This document shows positions 15,071-24,079 of a stretch of 64,000 bases of DNA, one piece after another. A program made the position numbers and the translations under genes. How positions within the stretch are numbered: the stretch's first letter is position 1; the number at the start of each line of letters is the position of its first letter. The notes beneath the pieces were generated by a model. It made no database searches. It saw only the letters and a list, made by a program, of their open reading frames with translations, and had not been told where the DNA came from. The stretch lies in the NCBI GenBank assembly GCA_038749595.1, contig JBCDHW010000010.1:32632-96631 (forward strand), written 5' to 3'. The stretch comes from Parvularcula sp038749595 (lineage in GTDB: Bacteria > Pseudomonadota > Alphaproteobacteria > Caulobacterales > Parvularculaceae).

Positions 15071-16536
15071 CGGCTCTTCAGTCTTGGATCAATGGTCAGT
15101 GGGCAGACGGACACGGACAAGTACTAACCTCAGTGAGTCCTGGTACTGGTGCTGTGATCGCCGAAGGTAAAACGGCCAACACGGACCAGGCCGCATCGGC
15201 GATACAGGCGGCCTCGGCGGCGTTCGATGGATGGCGCAAGACTCCGCGTGCTGAGCGTCAACGCGTCATCGAGCGCTTCGCTGAGATCGCTAAAGCAAAC
15301 AAGGATGAGATGGCGCTCCTCATCGCGCGAGAAGCGGGCAAAGCGCTCTGGGACGCAGCGACCGAGGCCGGTGCGATTGCCGGAAAAGCGGCGCTCGCCA
15401 TCAGCGGATACGACGACCGCACACCGACGGAGGAACGGCAGCAAGGTGCCCTGACGCTCCGTATAGCCCACAAACCCCACGGCGTGATGGTGGTGATCGG
15501 CCCGTTCAACTTTCCCGGTCATTTGCCGAATGGACAGATCATTCCCGCGCTGCTCGCCGGGAATAGTGTGGTTTTCAAACCGTCCGAGCAAACCCCCGCA
15601 GTGGGCCAGCTGATGATGCGCTGGTGGGCCGAGGCCGGACTGCCTCGCGGTGTGCTGAATATGGTGCACGGGGCGCGAGAGATTGCCGAAGCTCTGATCA
15701 CGGATGAACGGGTCAACGGCGTGTTGTTTACCGGAGGTGTGCCTGCTGGCCGCGCCATCCATCAAGCTCTGGCTGGCCGTCCCGATGTCATTCTTGCGCT
15801 TGAGCTGGGCGGCAACAACCCCATCGTCGCCTGGGATGTCGCTGCGCTGGATGACGCGGCGCAGATCATTATTCGCTCCGCCTACATCACAACGGGCCAG
15901 CGGTGTACGTGCGCTCGCCGGTTGATTGTCCAAGACGGACCCGCCGGGGAGAGGATTGTCGATGCGGTGCGCGCGATGATCCCTCAACTGACGATTGGCC
16001 AACCGGACGCCGACCCCGCGCCGTTTATGGGCCCGCTGATCAGCGAAGACAGCGCGTCTCGGGCGCTTTTGGAGCAAGAGAAGCTGATCGCGGCAGGCGC
16101 CAAGCCGTTGGTGAAGATGGAGCGGGCCGACGCGGGACTCGCTTTCGTGACCCCGGGTCTGCTTGATGTGACCGGCATGGAGAACGATCCGGATGAGGAG
16201 GTGTTTGCTCCGCTCCTCAAGGTGATCCGTGTCGCGACGTTCGACGAAGCACTCGCCGCGGCGAACGCGACGCGTTTCGGGCTCGCAGCCAGTCTGTTGT
16301 CGGACAATGCGGCGCTCTGGTCGCGCTTTGACGCGGAAATTCGCGCGGGGATCGTCAACTGGAACCGGCAAACCACGGGAGCTTCGGGTGCCCTGCCTTT
16401 CGGCGGACCAGGCCTCTCGGGCAATCATCGGCCAGCCGGTTCGTACGCTGCCGATTTCTGCGCATGGCCGATGGCCAGCATGCTGGCAGAAGGTCCACTC
16501 TCTGATGATCAAGGGATCCCCGGAGCGAAAGCGTGA
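15067..16536 (+). CDS. astD: N-succinylglutamate 5-semialdehyde dehydrogenase
   Basis: 489 residues, aldehyde dehydrogenase superfamily. In this operon it is AstD, oxidising N-succinylglutamate semialdehyde to N-succinylglutamate with NAD. GPFNFPGHLPNGQIIPALLAGNS and KPSEQTP mark the NAD-binding part, LELGGNN carries the general-base Glu, and TTGQRCTCARRL the nucleophilic Cys. GHLPNG is typical of AstD. It overlaps astA by four bases and astB by four bases (GTGA). The pathway order in the cell is AstA, AstB, AstC, AstD, AstE; astC and astE are not in this window. Confidence 0.95.
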   Translation: MTALQSWINGQWADGHGQVLTSVSPGTGAVIAEGKTANTDQAASAIQAASAAFDGWRKTPRAERQRVIERFAEIAKANKDEMALLIAREAGKALWDAATEAGAIAGKAALAISGYDDRTPTEERQQGALTLRIAHKPHGVMVVIGPFNFPGHLPNGQIIPALLAGNSVVFKPSEQTPAVGQLMMRWWAEAGLPRGVLNMVHGAREIAEALITDERVNGVLFTGGVPAGRAIHQALAGRPDVILALELGGNNPIVAWDVAALDDAAQIIIRSAYITTGQRCTCARRLIVQDGPAGERIVDAVRAMIPQLTIGQPDADPAPFMGPLISEDSASRALLEQEKLIAAGAKPLVKMERADAGLAFVTPGLLDVTGMENDPDEEVFAPLLKVIRVATFDEALAAANATRFGLAASLLSDNAALWSRFDAEIRAGIVNWNRQTTGASGALPFGGPGLSGNHRPAGSYAADFCAWPMASMLAEGPLSDDQGIPGAKA

Positions 16537-17891
16537 TCGCTCGGGAGGTCAACTTCGACGGGCTGGTCGGTCCCACCCATAATTACGGCGGGCTATCGGT
16601 CGGCAATATCGCGTCGATGAAGAACGAGGAGAGCGCTTCCAACCCGCGCGAAGCGGCCCTCCAAGGTCTTGAAAAAATGCGCGCTTTGATGGCTCGGGGG
16701 TTGGTGCAAGGGTTCCTACCGCCCCACGAACGGCCCCACATACCAACGCTCCGTAAGCTGGGTTTTTCGGGTTCCGACGCCGAGATTGTCACCCGCGTCG
16801 CGCGGGAGGCTCCTCTCCTTCTGCGGAATACAGCGTCCGCCTCATCGATGTGGACGGCCAACGCCGCGACGGTGTCACCGTCGGTCGACAGCAACGACGA
16901 TAAGCTGCACCTGACGCCCGCAAACCTTCAAGCAATGTTTCACCGCGCGATCGAACATCCGCAAACGGAGCACATCCTCAGAGCGGCTTTCCCTGGCGAG
17001 CGCTTCTCCGTTCACGGAGCTGTCACCAGCGGCGGCGCTCTTGGCGATGAAGGCGCTGCCAACCACGGCCGCCTCTGCGCAGAACATGGCGCGCCCGGTC
17101 TGCAGCTCTTCGTCTACGGACGCTCCGCCTTCGACCGATCGGGACCAACACAGTTCCCTGCTCGCCAAGCCAAGGAAGCGAGCCTCGCCATCGCGCGCCA
17201 GCACCAGCTGGATGACGCACAAATCGTCATGATCCAACAAAACCCGGCCGCCATCGATGCCGGCGCCTTCCACAACGACGTGGTCAGTGTCGCGAACGGG
17301 CCAGCGCTGCTCTATCACGAACATGCCTTCGCCGAGGCCCAAGCAGCGAGAGAAGAAATCCAGCGCAAGGCCGAGATCCTGGGCTTCGAACCGATCTTTA
17401 TCGAAGTGGCCCAGGCTGATGTGCCCCTCGACGATGCGATTACGTCCTATCTGTTTAATTCGCAGCTGATCACACAACCGGACGGGGGGATGTTGCTGCT
17501 GCTCCCCATCGAAGCGGAGGAAAATCCGCGGACCCGCGCGTGGTGCGCCGAGGCGGTGGCGGGCAATGGGCCGATTACCGAGACGCTGTTCCTCGACTTG
17601 CGGCAATCGATGCGCAACGGCGGTGGACCAGCGTGCCTTCGGCTTCGGGTCGTGATGACCGACGACGAGCTCAAGACCATGCACCAAGGCTTTCTGCTGA
17701 CCGAAGAACGGATCACGTGGCTGGAGGCCTGGGTGCGCAGTCATTATCGCGACCGGCTCACCGCGGGAGACCTCGCCGACCCTGCGCTTTTGGACGAGTC
17801 GCGCCGGGCTCTCGACGAGCTTAACCAATTCCTTGATGTCCCGGCGCTTTACCCTTTCCAGGGCGAGACCCCGCACCAATTGAGAGGGTGA
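16533..17891 (+). CDS. astB: N-succinylarginine dihydrolase
   Basis: 452 residues, hydrolyses N-succinylarginine to N-succinylornithine, releasing CO2 and two ammonia. The N-terminal hallmark EVNFDGLVGPTHNYGGLSVG is intact. The amidinotransferase-like catalytic core shows NTASASSMWTANAATVSP, HGAVTSGGALGDEGAANHGR, DAGAFHNDVVSVAN and, near the C-terminus, RNGGGPACLRLRVV with the catalytic Cys. It starts with GTG inside the astD stop. It is the last gene of the operon; a membrane histidine kinase starts 52 bases later on the same strand. Confidence 0.96.
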   Translation: MIAREVNFDGLVGPTHNYGGLSVGNIASMKNEESASNPREAALQGLEKMRALMARGLVQGFLPPHERPHIPTLRKLGFSGSDAEIVTRVAREAPLLLRNTASASSMWTANAATVSPSVDSNDDKLHLTPANLQAMFHRAIEHPQTEHILRAAFPGERFSVHGAVTSGGALGDEGAANHGRLCAEHGAPGLQLFVYGRSAFDRSGPTQFPARQAKEASLAIARQHQLDDAQIVMIQQNPAAIDAGAFHNDVVSVANGPALLYHEHAFAEAQAAREEIQRKAEILGFEPIFIEVAQADVPLDDAITSYLFNSQLITQPDGGMLLLLPIEAEENPRTRAWCAEAVAGNGPITETLFLDLRQSMRNGGGPACLRLRVVMTDDELKTMHQGFLLTEERITWLEAWVRSHYRDRLTAGDLADPALLDESRRALDELNQFLDVPALYPFQGETPHQLRG

Positions 17892-17943
17892 CGCGTCGAA
17901 CGAAGCACCCTATCGTTCACACCTTGTTAACTATGAGGCACGT

Positions 17944-20139
17944 GTGCGTCGGCCAAGTCGTCCCTTTTCCGGTACAAAAGCCTCCCCGGGCATGACGCAC
18001 GGGACAGGGGTCACCATATCGGTTGTCCTGGTGCTGATCGCTGCTGCCGCGGTCCTGACGGGCGGGATCATCCGTGAACTGCATGCCAGCCGCCAAGAGG
18101 CGAGTGCGGCTGCACGTAGCTCAGCGGTCCTCCTTGGCGAAGCGTTGATGGCCGAACCGACCCTCGGGGTCAGCCCCGGCGACACAGCTGCGCAAAATCT
18201 CGAAACCATCTTGGACGATGGCAAACCGAAGGGCGGTGCGGCTTACCTCGTCACCCCAGACTTGATGCTCTCGGCAGGCAACGCGATCGCCTATAATCCC
18301 GGGTGGCAAACCGGCGCGCCGTCACCAGGATACCGGATTGCCATCCGTACACTGCCTGGTGCCGCAACGATTATCACTGCAGCCCCAGCCGCGCCGCCTG
18401 TGTCTGTGCTCCTCCCCTACGGCGCTGCCGCGCTTTTTTTGATGCTCGGCGCGGTGGTCATTCTTCGCCGCCTCGGCCGGTTTGCCGAAGAAGCCGAAAA
18501 GCTCCGTGAAGATCGCGATGCTCTTTTGATGCGTACCCAGACCTTTGATAAAGCTGGCGCTGGCCTTTGGCGGCTGGAAAAAGGATTGGTCGCCCTGCCT
18601 GCCGCTCTCCGACGTGAGCTTGGCTATGCTGATCAAGCTGTCGGGGTGCCCGTCGGTGAGCTGCATATCATTTTCGACGATACCAGCGTCAACGATGCCG
18701 CAACGTTTTTTCAAGGCAAATGGACGAGCGGCGACATTCAGCTCACAATGCCAAACGCGAGCGGTGCGCTGCGGTCTGCCCATTTCACCTATTGCGCTGA
18801 TCACAACGCGGCTTGGGGGCTCTGCACACTGATCGGCGAGGAGCGCGTACGGAATGATCTCACCCCGCAGCTGACGCGCAGGCTCAACGAAACCTTGGCA
18901 GCGATCCCGCAAGCGTTCCTCCACTGGGATGAGAGCAATGTGCTTGTGTCCTGGAATGATCAGTTCTGCTCACTTTTCCGCATTGATGGGGCGAAACTTG
19001 AGCCTGGGATGATGGTCGATGAGGTCAGTGCGTTTTCGGCCATCGATCCGCGTTTTTTGCGTCAACACTTTGCACCGAGCACGCCGCCGCGTGCAGATGA
19101 AGAAGTTATTTTCCCTGGCGATCGCGTGATCAAAATCATCTGTAAACGAACACTCGGCGACGGATGGCTGTTCATCGGACAGGATGTCACCGAAGCCAAG
19201 GTCGAAGCAGAGGCCCGGGCCCGCAAAGAACGCGAGCTTCAGATGACGGTGCATATCCTCGAGCAGTCGCGGAAGGAGCTGTCGGATCTCAACCAGCGCT
19301 ATGCGTTAGAACGGCAGCGTGCCGAGGATGCCAACCGCGCAAAGACCGAGTTTTTGGCGAACATCAGCCATGAACTCCGTACACCGCTCAATGCTATTAA
19401 CGGCTTTTCGGCGATCATGCAGTCGGAGCTGTACGGGCCGCTCGGCAGTGAGAAATATGCCGAATATGTCAATGATATCAATGACAGTGGCTGCCATCTC
19501 CTCGAGCTGATTGATGAGATTTTGGACTTGTCCAAAGTTGAGGCTGGTAAGATGGAGCTCCGTCTCAAGCCGCTTGATCTTGAGAAGCTGCTGGCCGAAT
19601 CCATCCGCGTGATCGAGCCGCAATCGCGGGCGGATAACGTTCATCTGCATGCGGCCTATGATCATCTGCCGAGTGTCTTTGGCGATGCGCGCGCCGTGAA
19701 ACAGGTGTTGTTGAACCTGCTCAGCAACGCCACGAAATTTACTGAAGGTGGCGGCCGGGTGACCCTGACAACGGTCTCTGATCTTGACAGCGTGACCGTT
19801 ATCATCGCTGACACTGGGCAAGGGATCGATGCGGACAATCTCACCCGACTTGGGACACCCTTTGTCAATTTCGTCAGCTCACAGAAGAGAGACAAGCGTG
19901 GAACTGGCCTTGGCCTTGCTCTGTCCAAGTCGCTGATCGACGCTATGGGCGGAATTCTCTGCATCGCTAGCGAGAAAGGCCGCGGGACTGTGGCGGCCTT
20001 CACCCTGCCCCGGCGGCACGGGGTTGAGGTCACGCTGCCTGAAATCCTTTCGGGGAAAGTTCACGTGCTCACCGCATCAGGCGGTCATGGTGAGGCCACC
20101 CAGCGAACAGCGACGCCCTCGCCTATGGTGGCCGAGTAA
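17944..20139 (+). CDS. membrane sensor histidine kinase, DivJ/PleC-like kinase core
   Basis: 731 residues. A membrane segment at about 22-44, a periplasmic loop to about 150, a second membrane segment at about 152-175, then two PAS-like regions (about 200-300 and 310-420) and a coiled region (420-465). The HisKA domain has NISHELRTPLN with the phospho-acceptor H476, followed by GFSAIMQSELYGPLG, a sequence style seen in DivJ/PleC-type kinases of alphaproteobacteria. The ATPase domain has the N-box LLNLLSNATKFTEGG, DTGQGID and GTGLGLALS. The GTG at 17944 has GAGG eight bases upstream. No response regulator is adjacent, so it is an orphan kinase. The 52-base distance to astB may mean cotranscription. 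Confidence 0.9.
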   Translation: MRRPSRPFSGTKASPGMTHGTGVTISVVLVLIAAAAVLTGGIIRELHASRQEASAAARSSAVLLGEALMAEPTLGVSPGDTAAQNLETILDDGKPKGGAAYLVTPDLMLSAGNAIAYNPGWQTGAPSPGYRIAIRTLPGAATIITAAPAAPPVSVLLPYGAAALFLMLGAVVILRRLGRFAEEAEKLREDRDALLMRTQTFDKAGAGLWRLEKGLVALPAALRRELGYADQAVGVPVGELHIIFDDTSVNDAATFFQGKWTSGDIQLTMPNASGALRSAHFTYCADHNAAWGLCTLIGEERVRNDLTPQLTRRLNETLAAIPQAFLHWDESNVLVSWNDQFCSLFRIDGAKLEPGMMVDEVSAFSAIDPRFLRQHFAPSTPPRADEEVIFPGDRVIKIICKRTLGDGWLFIGQDVTEAKVEAEARARKERELQMTVHILEQSRKELSDLNQRYALERQRAEDANRAKTEFLANISHELRTPLNAINGFSAIMQSELYGPLGSEKYAEYVNDINDSGCHLLELIDEILDLSKVEAGKMELRLKPLDLEKLLAESIRVIEPQSRADNVHLHAAYDHLPSVFGDARAVKQVLLNLLSNATKFTEGGGRVTLTTVSDLDSVTVIIADTGQGIDADNLTRLGTPFVNFVSSQKRDKRGTGLGLALSKSLIDAMGGILCIASEKGRGTVAAFTLPRRHGVEVTLPEILSGKVHVLTASGGHGEATQRTATPSPMVAE

Positions 20140-20144
20140 AACAA

Positions 20145-21782
20145 TCAGCTCACAGCGGTTTCAGCCGGCTGTGCGACGCTTTTGCGCGCAGCGGCTGTGG
20201 GTTTGAGGCCGGGTAGCGCGATGCGGATTCCCAGGCCATAGGCCGACGTCGGTGTCAGGTTGCGCCCCGGGTGCTGATGCGGCAGGCCGCGGGTAATCGT
20301 CAGTCGTCCGCCGTGACGGCGCACGATCGCAGCGACCAGTGATAGACCGAGACCGTTACCCGCCGTGGAACGGCTCTGCTCAAGCCTGACGAAGCGCCGG
20401 GTAATCCGTTCACGGTCCGCCTCCGCAACGCCCGGCCCGTTGTCCATGATCGACAAGAGCACGCCGCCGGTGGGCCGCGGCGCCACGGTCAGCTCGATCC
20501 GCGGCTTAATCCCCCGTTCCTCCGCATGCCGCGCATATTTCATGGCGTTGTCGAGAAGGTTCGCGATCGCTTGACTGATCAGCTCACGACTGCCTTGGAC
20601 AGGCTTGGTTTCTTCGAGGTTCGCGACCAAATCGAAGCCTTCATCGTCCGCAGCCGGAATATAAAGCTCAAGCATCTCCTCGGCCAAGGCTTTAAGATCA
20701 ATCGTACCCGCCACAACGCCGGTCCCTGCCTCGATCCGCGTGATCGACAAGAGCGCGTTAAAAGTCTTGAGCAAACGCTCGACCTCGTCGCGGGTCTTCA
20801 CGAGGACGTTCTCGGAATCGTTCTCTTGGTCGACCTCCGTTTCAGAAATAACGCTGTCGAGCCTGGCTTTGATGCGCGTCAGCGGGGAACGGAGATCGTG
20901 GGCGATGTTGTCGGAGACTTGCCGCATCCCGGTCATCAACTGCTCGATCTGATCGAGCATCGTGTTGATGTTCCGTGCAAGGATATCAAACTCGTCGCCC
21001 GCCCCCGTTACAGGGAGGCGCCGCGCCAGGTCCCCTTCGGTGATGGCCTCTACCGAACGGTTGATGTTGTCGAGACGCCGAACCAGCGACGTCCCTAAGA
21101 TCGCGCCGAGCGCCACGGCCAGGAGAAGCGTCACACCGATGACACGGATGACAATATCTTCTCGGGTCTGACGAAGTTGGTGGAGCGAATCGATGTCCCT
21201 CGCCAGGACCAAGATCGCCTTCACCGGCGTACCCAGAGTTCCTTGCTCGTAAACCAACGTGCGGCTCAGCCCGAGATAACGGCGCGGCTTTGGCGCGGTC
21301 TCGCTAAACAGGGGTCTCTCGGGGGCGCGGTCGAACTCAAACGATCCCTCCGCACCCACCATAGACCAAGGCATGCCGTCGAGATTGCCAAAGTAGCGGC
21401 TGGCTGTGTTGCCGTCGTCGAGCCAGATCATGTAGCGCGAATTGACCGGAAATTTGTTGCTTTCGGCTTCTAGAACGACGGCATTGAGGGCGCTCCAGTC
21501 CGGAGCGCCGGAATTCTCGCTGACCCGCTCGAGGCGGTCGAGCTCCGCTTCAAGCTCAGCCTCAATGGTGTTGAACGCAGCTCCGATCGTTGCTTCGTAG
21601 ACGACGTATCCGAGGATCGTCACACTACAGACGAACAACGCCGCCGCAAAGATGATGTAGCGAAAGGCAGTCGTGTTCAGCGCACGGAAAAAGGGCTTCC
21701 GTCGGAAGCCCCCTTCGCTGTTCTCGCTGTCTTCTAGGACCAAATCGCCGCGCAGGCCGCCCCGTCCCGCGGTGTCGTTCAT
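20145..21782 (-). CDS. sensor histidine kinase with HAMP domain
   Basis: 545 residues. One membrane helix at about 36-57, a periplasmic domain to about 195, a second helix (VIRVIGVTLLLAVALGAILG), then HAMP (EAITEGDLARRLPV ... EFDILARNINTMLDQI). The HisKA has DNIAHDLRSPLTRIKARLD with the phospho-acceptor His. The ATPase has IANLLDNAMKYA, DNGPGVAE and GNGLGLSLVAAI. It belongs to the EnvZ/OmpR class. It starts one base after the stop of the response regulator and is third in a degP-regulator-kinase operon. Envelope stress sensing is a reasonable inference from the DegP protease in the same operon. Confidence 0.93.
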   Translation of the reverse strand: MNDTAGRGGLRGDLVLEDSENSEGGFRRKPFFRALNTTAFRYIIFAAALFVCSVTILGYVVYEATIGAAFNTIEAELEAELDRLERVSENSGAPDWSALNAVVLEAESNKFPVNSRYMIWLDDGNTASRYFGNLDGMPWSMVGAEGSFEFDRAPERPLFSETAPKPRRYLGLSRTLVYEQGTLGTPVKAILVLARDIDSLHQLRQTREDIVIRVIGVTLLLAVALGAILGTSLVRRLDNINRSVEAITEGDLARRLPVTGAGDEFDILARNINTMLDQIEQLMTGMRQVSDNIAHDLRSPLTRIKARLDSVISETEVDQENDSENVLVKTRDEVERLLKTFNALLSITRIEAGTGVVAGTIDLKALAEEMLELYIPAADDEGFDLVANLEETKPVQGSRELISQAIANLLDNAMKYARHAEERGIKPRIELTVAPRPTGGVLLSIMDNGPGVAEADRERITRRFVRLEQSRSTAGNGLGLSLVAAIVRRHGGRLTITRGLPHQHPGRNLTPTSAYGLGIRIALPGLKPTAAARKSVAQPAETAVS

Positions 21783-21783
21783 C

Positions 21784-22464
21784 TTAAGTGTCGCTATCCG
21801 TCAGTGTGTAGCCCGCGCCGCGCACCGTTCGGAGCAATGGCTTCTCGAAGTCTTTGTCGATCTTTGCGCGGAGACGGCTGATATGGACATCAATTACGTT
21901 CGTCTGCGGATCGAAATGGTATTCCCAAACGTTTTCGAGGAGCATCGTCCGGGTCACAACCTGGCCGGCATGGCGCAGAAGATATTCGAGGAGCCGGAAT
22001 TCCCGAGGCTGCAGATCAATCTTCTTCCCGCCCCGGCGAACAGTCCGTGCAAGGATGTCCATTTCGAGATCGGCGACAGAGAATGTTGTTTGGATGTTTG
22101 TCGGCCCGCGCCGCCGACCGAGCGCCTCAACGCGGGCGATCAGTTCGGAGAGCTCATAAGGTTTGACGAGATAATCGTCGCCGCCTGACTGAAGACCGGC
22201 GACCCGGTCATCAACCTCGCCGAGCGCGGAGAGAAAGAGAGCGGGCGTCTCGTCACCTTCGGCCCGCCGCTCCTCGAGCAGCGATAAGCCATCCTTATGC
22301 GGAAGCATACGGTCAATGACGTATGCGTCATATCCGCCGGAGACCGCCATGTCCTTGCCGACGCGCCCGTCAAGAGCATGGTCGACGGCATGGCCAGCGT
22401 GGCGCAGCCCCTTGACCAGGAAGGTCGCCGCATCAGCGTCGTCTTCAATCACCAAAATCCGCAT
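21784..22464 (-). CDS. OmpR-family response regulator
   Basis: 226 residues. The receiver domain (1-118) has the acidic pair in IEDDAD, the phospho-acceptor Asp in DAYVIDRMLP and the conserved Lys in DDYLVKPYELSEL. The winged-helix output domain (about 130-222) reads LQPREFRLLEYLLRHAGQVV ... VIDVHISRLRAKID. It is a DNA-binding transcription factor and the likely partner of the kinase starting one base downstream. degP lies 18 bases upstream in the same direction, so the three are probably cotranscribed, and autoregulation from the degP promoter is likely though not visible. Confidence 0.95.
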   Translation of the reverse strand: MRILVIEDDADAATFLVKGLRHAGHAVDHALDGRVGKDMAVSGGYDAYVIDRMLPHKDGLSLLEERRAEGDETPALFLSALGEVDDRVAGLQSGGDDYLVKPYELSELIARVEALGRRRGPTNIQTTFSVADLEMDILARTVRRGGKKIDLQPREFRLLEYLLRHAGQVVTRTMLLENVWEYHFDPQTNVIDVHISRLRAKIDKDFEKPLLRTVRGAGYTLTDSDT

Positions 22465-22482
22465 ACTGTGTTCTCCTCACCC

Positions 22483-23970
22483 TTAGGAGTTGATGGGCAA
22501 CGCGCGGAAATCAAGACCTTGCCTTGTCTGCACACGAAGTAAAATGGCACCTCGGTCGCGTTTCTTCGCAGCCTCAACGGCGTCCTCGATATCGCGGGGG
22601 CTGGACACTTTTTTATTGTCCGCCTCCATAACGACCATTCCGGGGCGGATACCCGCAGCGGCAGCGTCACTGTCGCGATCAACGTCGCTGATCAGGACAC
22701 CGTCAATGTCTTCTTCGATGCCAAGGCGACGGCGTGCCGAATCGTCGAGTGTGCGGAAGCTGACGCCAAGGCGCTCGGTGACTTCACTCTCTTGTTCCGG
22801 TGCCTCTCCGCGGGACATCGCGGCGAGAACGGGGGCCTCACGGCGATCAAGCTTGACGGTGAAGGTGCGCTCACGACCATCGCGGAAAGCTTTGATCCTG
22901 ACGCTTTCACCCGGCGCGAAACTTCCGACCTTGCGCGTGAGGTCAGTGGATGACTCGATCTTCTGACCCTCAAGCTCAATGACCACGTCGCCAGCTTTCA
23001 GCCCAGCCTTCTGCGCGGGAGAGTCGGGATTGACGTTGGCGATCAGTGCGCCCGTCCGATCCTCAAGCCCCACAGCGGCGAGAATTTCGGGCTCGGTATC
23101 GCGGACGGAAACACCGAGGAAACCGCGACTGACCGACCCTGTACTGATGATCTGCCGGACGACGCCATCGGCAACATCGGCGGGGATCGCGAGGCCGATG
23201 CCTGCGTTGACGCCGGTGGGCGAAATGATCGCCGTGTTGACGCCGATAACGTTGCCTTTGACGTCAAACGTCGGGCCGCCGGAGTTGCCGCGGTTGATCG
23301 AGGCGTCGATCTGGATGAAGTCTGCGTACGGAATTTCAGGACCACTCTCGCGGCCAAGCGCTGAAACGATCCCGGAGGTGACGGTACCGCCGAGGCCGAA
23401 CGGATTGCCCACCGCGAGGACATAATCGCCTACGCGTAGATCAGCGTCGGGGGAGAAGCGCACAAAGCGCTGCTCAGCCGAGGGCTCAACCTTGAGGACC
23501 GCGATGTCGGTTTCGGGGTCGGTGCCGACCAGCACTGCATCGAGCTCATCGCCATTGTTGAGCACCACGGTGATCGTGTCCGACTCTTCGATCACGTGGT
23601 TGTTGGTGACGATGTGGCCGTTATCGTCGATAAAGAAGCCGGAACCCTCGCCCGTTGCGCGGCGTGGTCGCGCTTCACCGGTCCCGCCAAAGCGGTCACG
23701 CAGGCCGGGCAACAGCCGCTCGAGTTCCGGCGGCAAGCCGTCCATCACCGCGCCCGCTTCGACTTCTCTCTCCGTCCGGATCGAGACCACAGCGGGGCTC
23801 ACCTTCTCCACGAGATCCGCAAAGCTCAGGCGCTTGTAGAGTTCGGCGTTGTTCACCGCGAACTCGTCCATGTCGACGCTTTCCTGCGCAGAGGCAGGGG
23901 TAAGCGTCATGGCGCTCAAGGCCAGTGCAGAAACAGCAGCGAAGCTGTGCTTTCGAAGGGATCGCGTCAT
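22483..23970 (-). CDS. degP: DegP/HtrA-type periplasmic serine protease
   Basis: 495 residues. The signal peptide MTRSLRKHSFAAVSALALSA ends around TPASA. The trypsin-like domain has the full triad: His in VTNNHVIEE, Asp in DPETDIAVLKV and Ser in NRGNSGGPTFD. Two PDZ domains follow (about 285-375, starting GFLGVSVRDTEP, and about 395-490, ERLGVSFRTLDD). Proteases of this family degrade or refold damaged envelope proteins. The open frame runs up to 24165, but that would overlap the DnaJ-like gene; the start at 23970 is set by the signal peptide, and an ATG at 23991 is the alternative. It is first gene of the degP-regulator-kinase operon. Confidence 0.94.
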   Translation of the reverse strand: MTRSLRKHSFAAVSALALSAMTLTPASAQESVDMDEFAVNNAELYKRLSFADLVEKVSPAVVSIRTEREVEAGAVMDGLPPELERLLPGLRDRFGGTGEARPRRATGEGSGFFIDDNGHIVTNNHVIEESDTITVVLNNGDELDAVLVGTDPETDIAVLKVEPSAEQRFVRFSPDADLRVGDYVLAVGNPFGLGGTVTSGIVSALGRESGPEIPYADFIQIDASINRGNSGGPTFDVKGNVIGVNTAIISPTGVNAGIGLAIPADVADGVVRQIISTGSVSRGFLGVSVRDTEPEILAAVGLEDRTGALIANVNPDSPAQKAGLKAGDVVIELEGQKIESSTDLTRKVGSFAPGESVRIKAFRDGRERTFTVKLDRREAPVLAAMSRGEAPEQESEVTERLGVSFRTLDDSARRRLGIEEDIDGVLISDVDRDSDAAAAGIRPGMVVMEADNKKVSSPRDIEDAVEAAKKRDRGAILLRVQTRQGLDFRALPINS

Positions 23971-24079
23971 CGGTTCTTTGGTCTCCAGCATAATCTTGCT
24001 TTCGCATCCACGTAAGGAGCCGTTACAGCTGATGGAACTTAAGGACTGGCAAGGCCCTATGGTTACTGAGTACCGCGCT

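Noticed and set aside
15130..16512. 460-codon open frame antisense to astD
   Set aside because: A shadow frame from GC-rich codon structure. The plus strand encodes an unmistakable aldehyde dehydrogenase, and the antisense product has no family features.
16875..17879. 334-codon open frame antisense to astB
   Set aside because: The same cause; astB motifs are clear on the plus strand.
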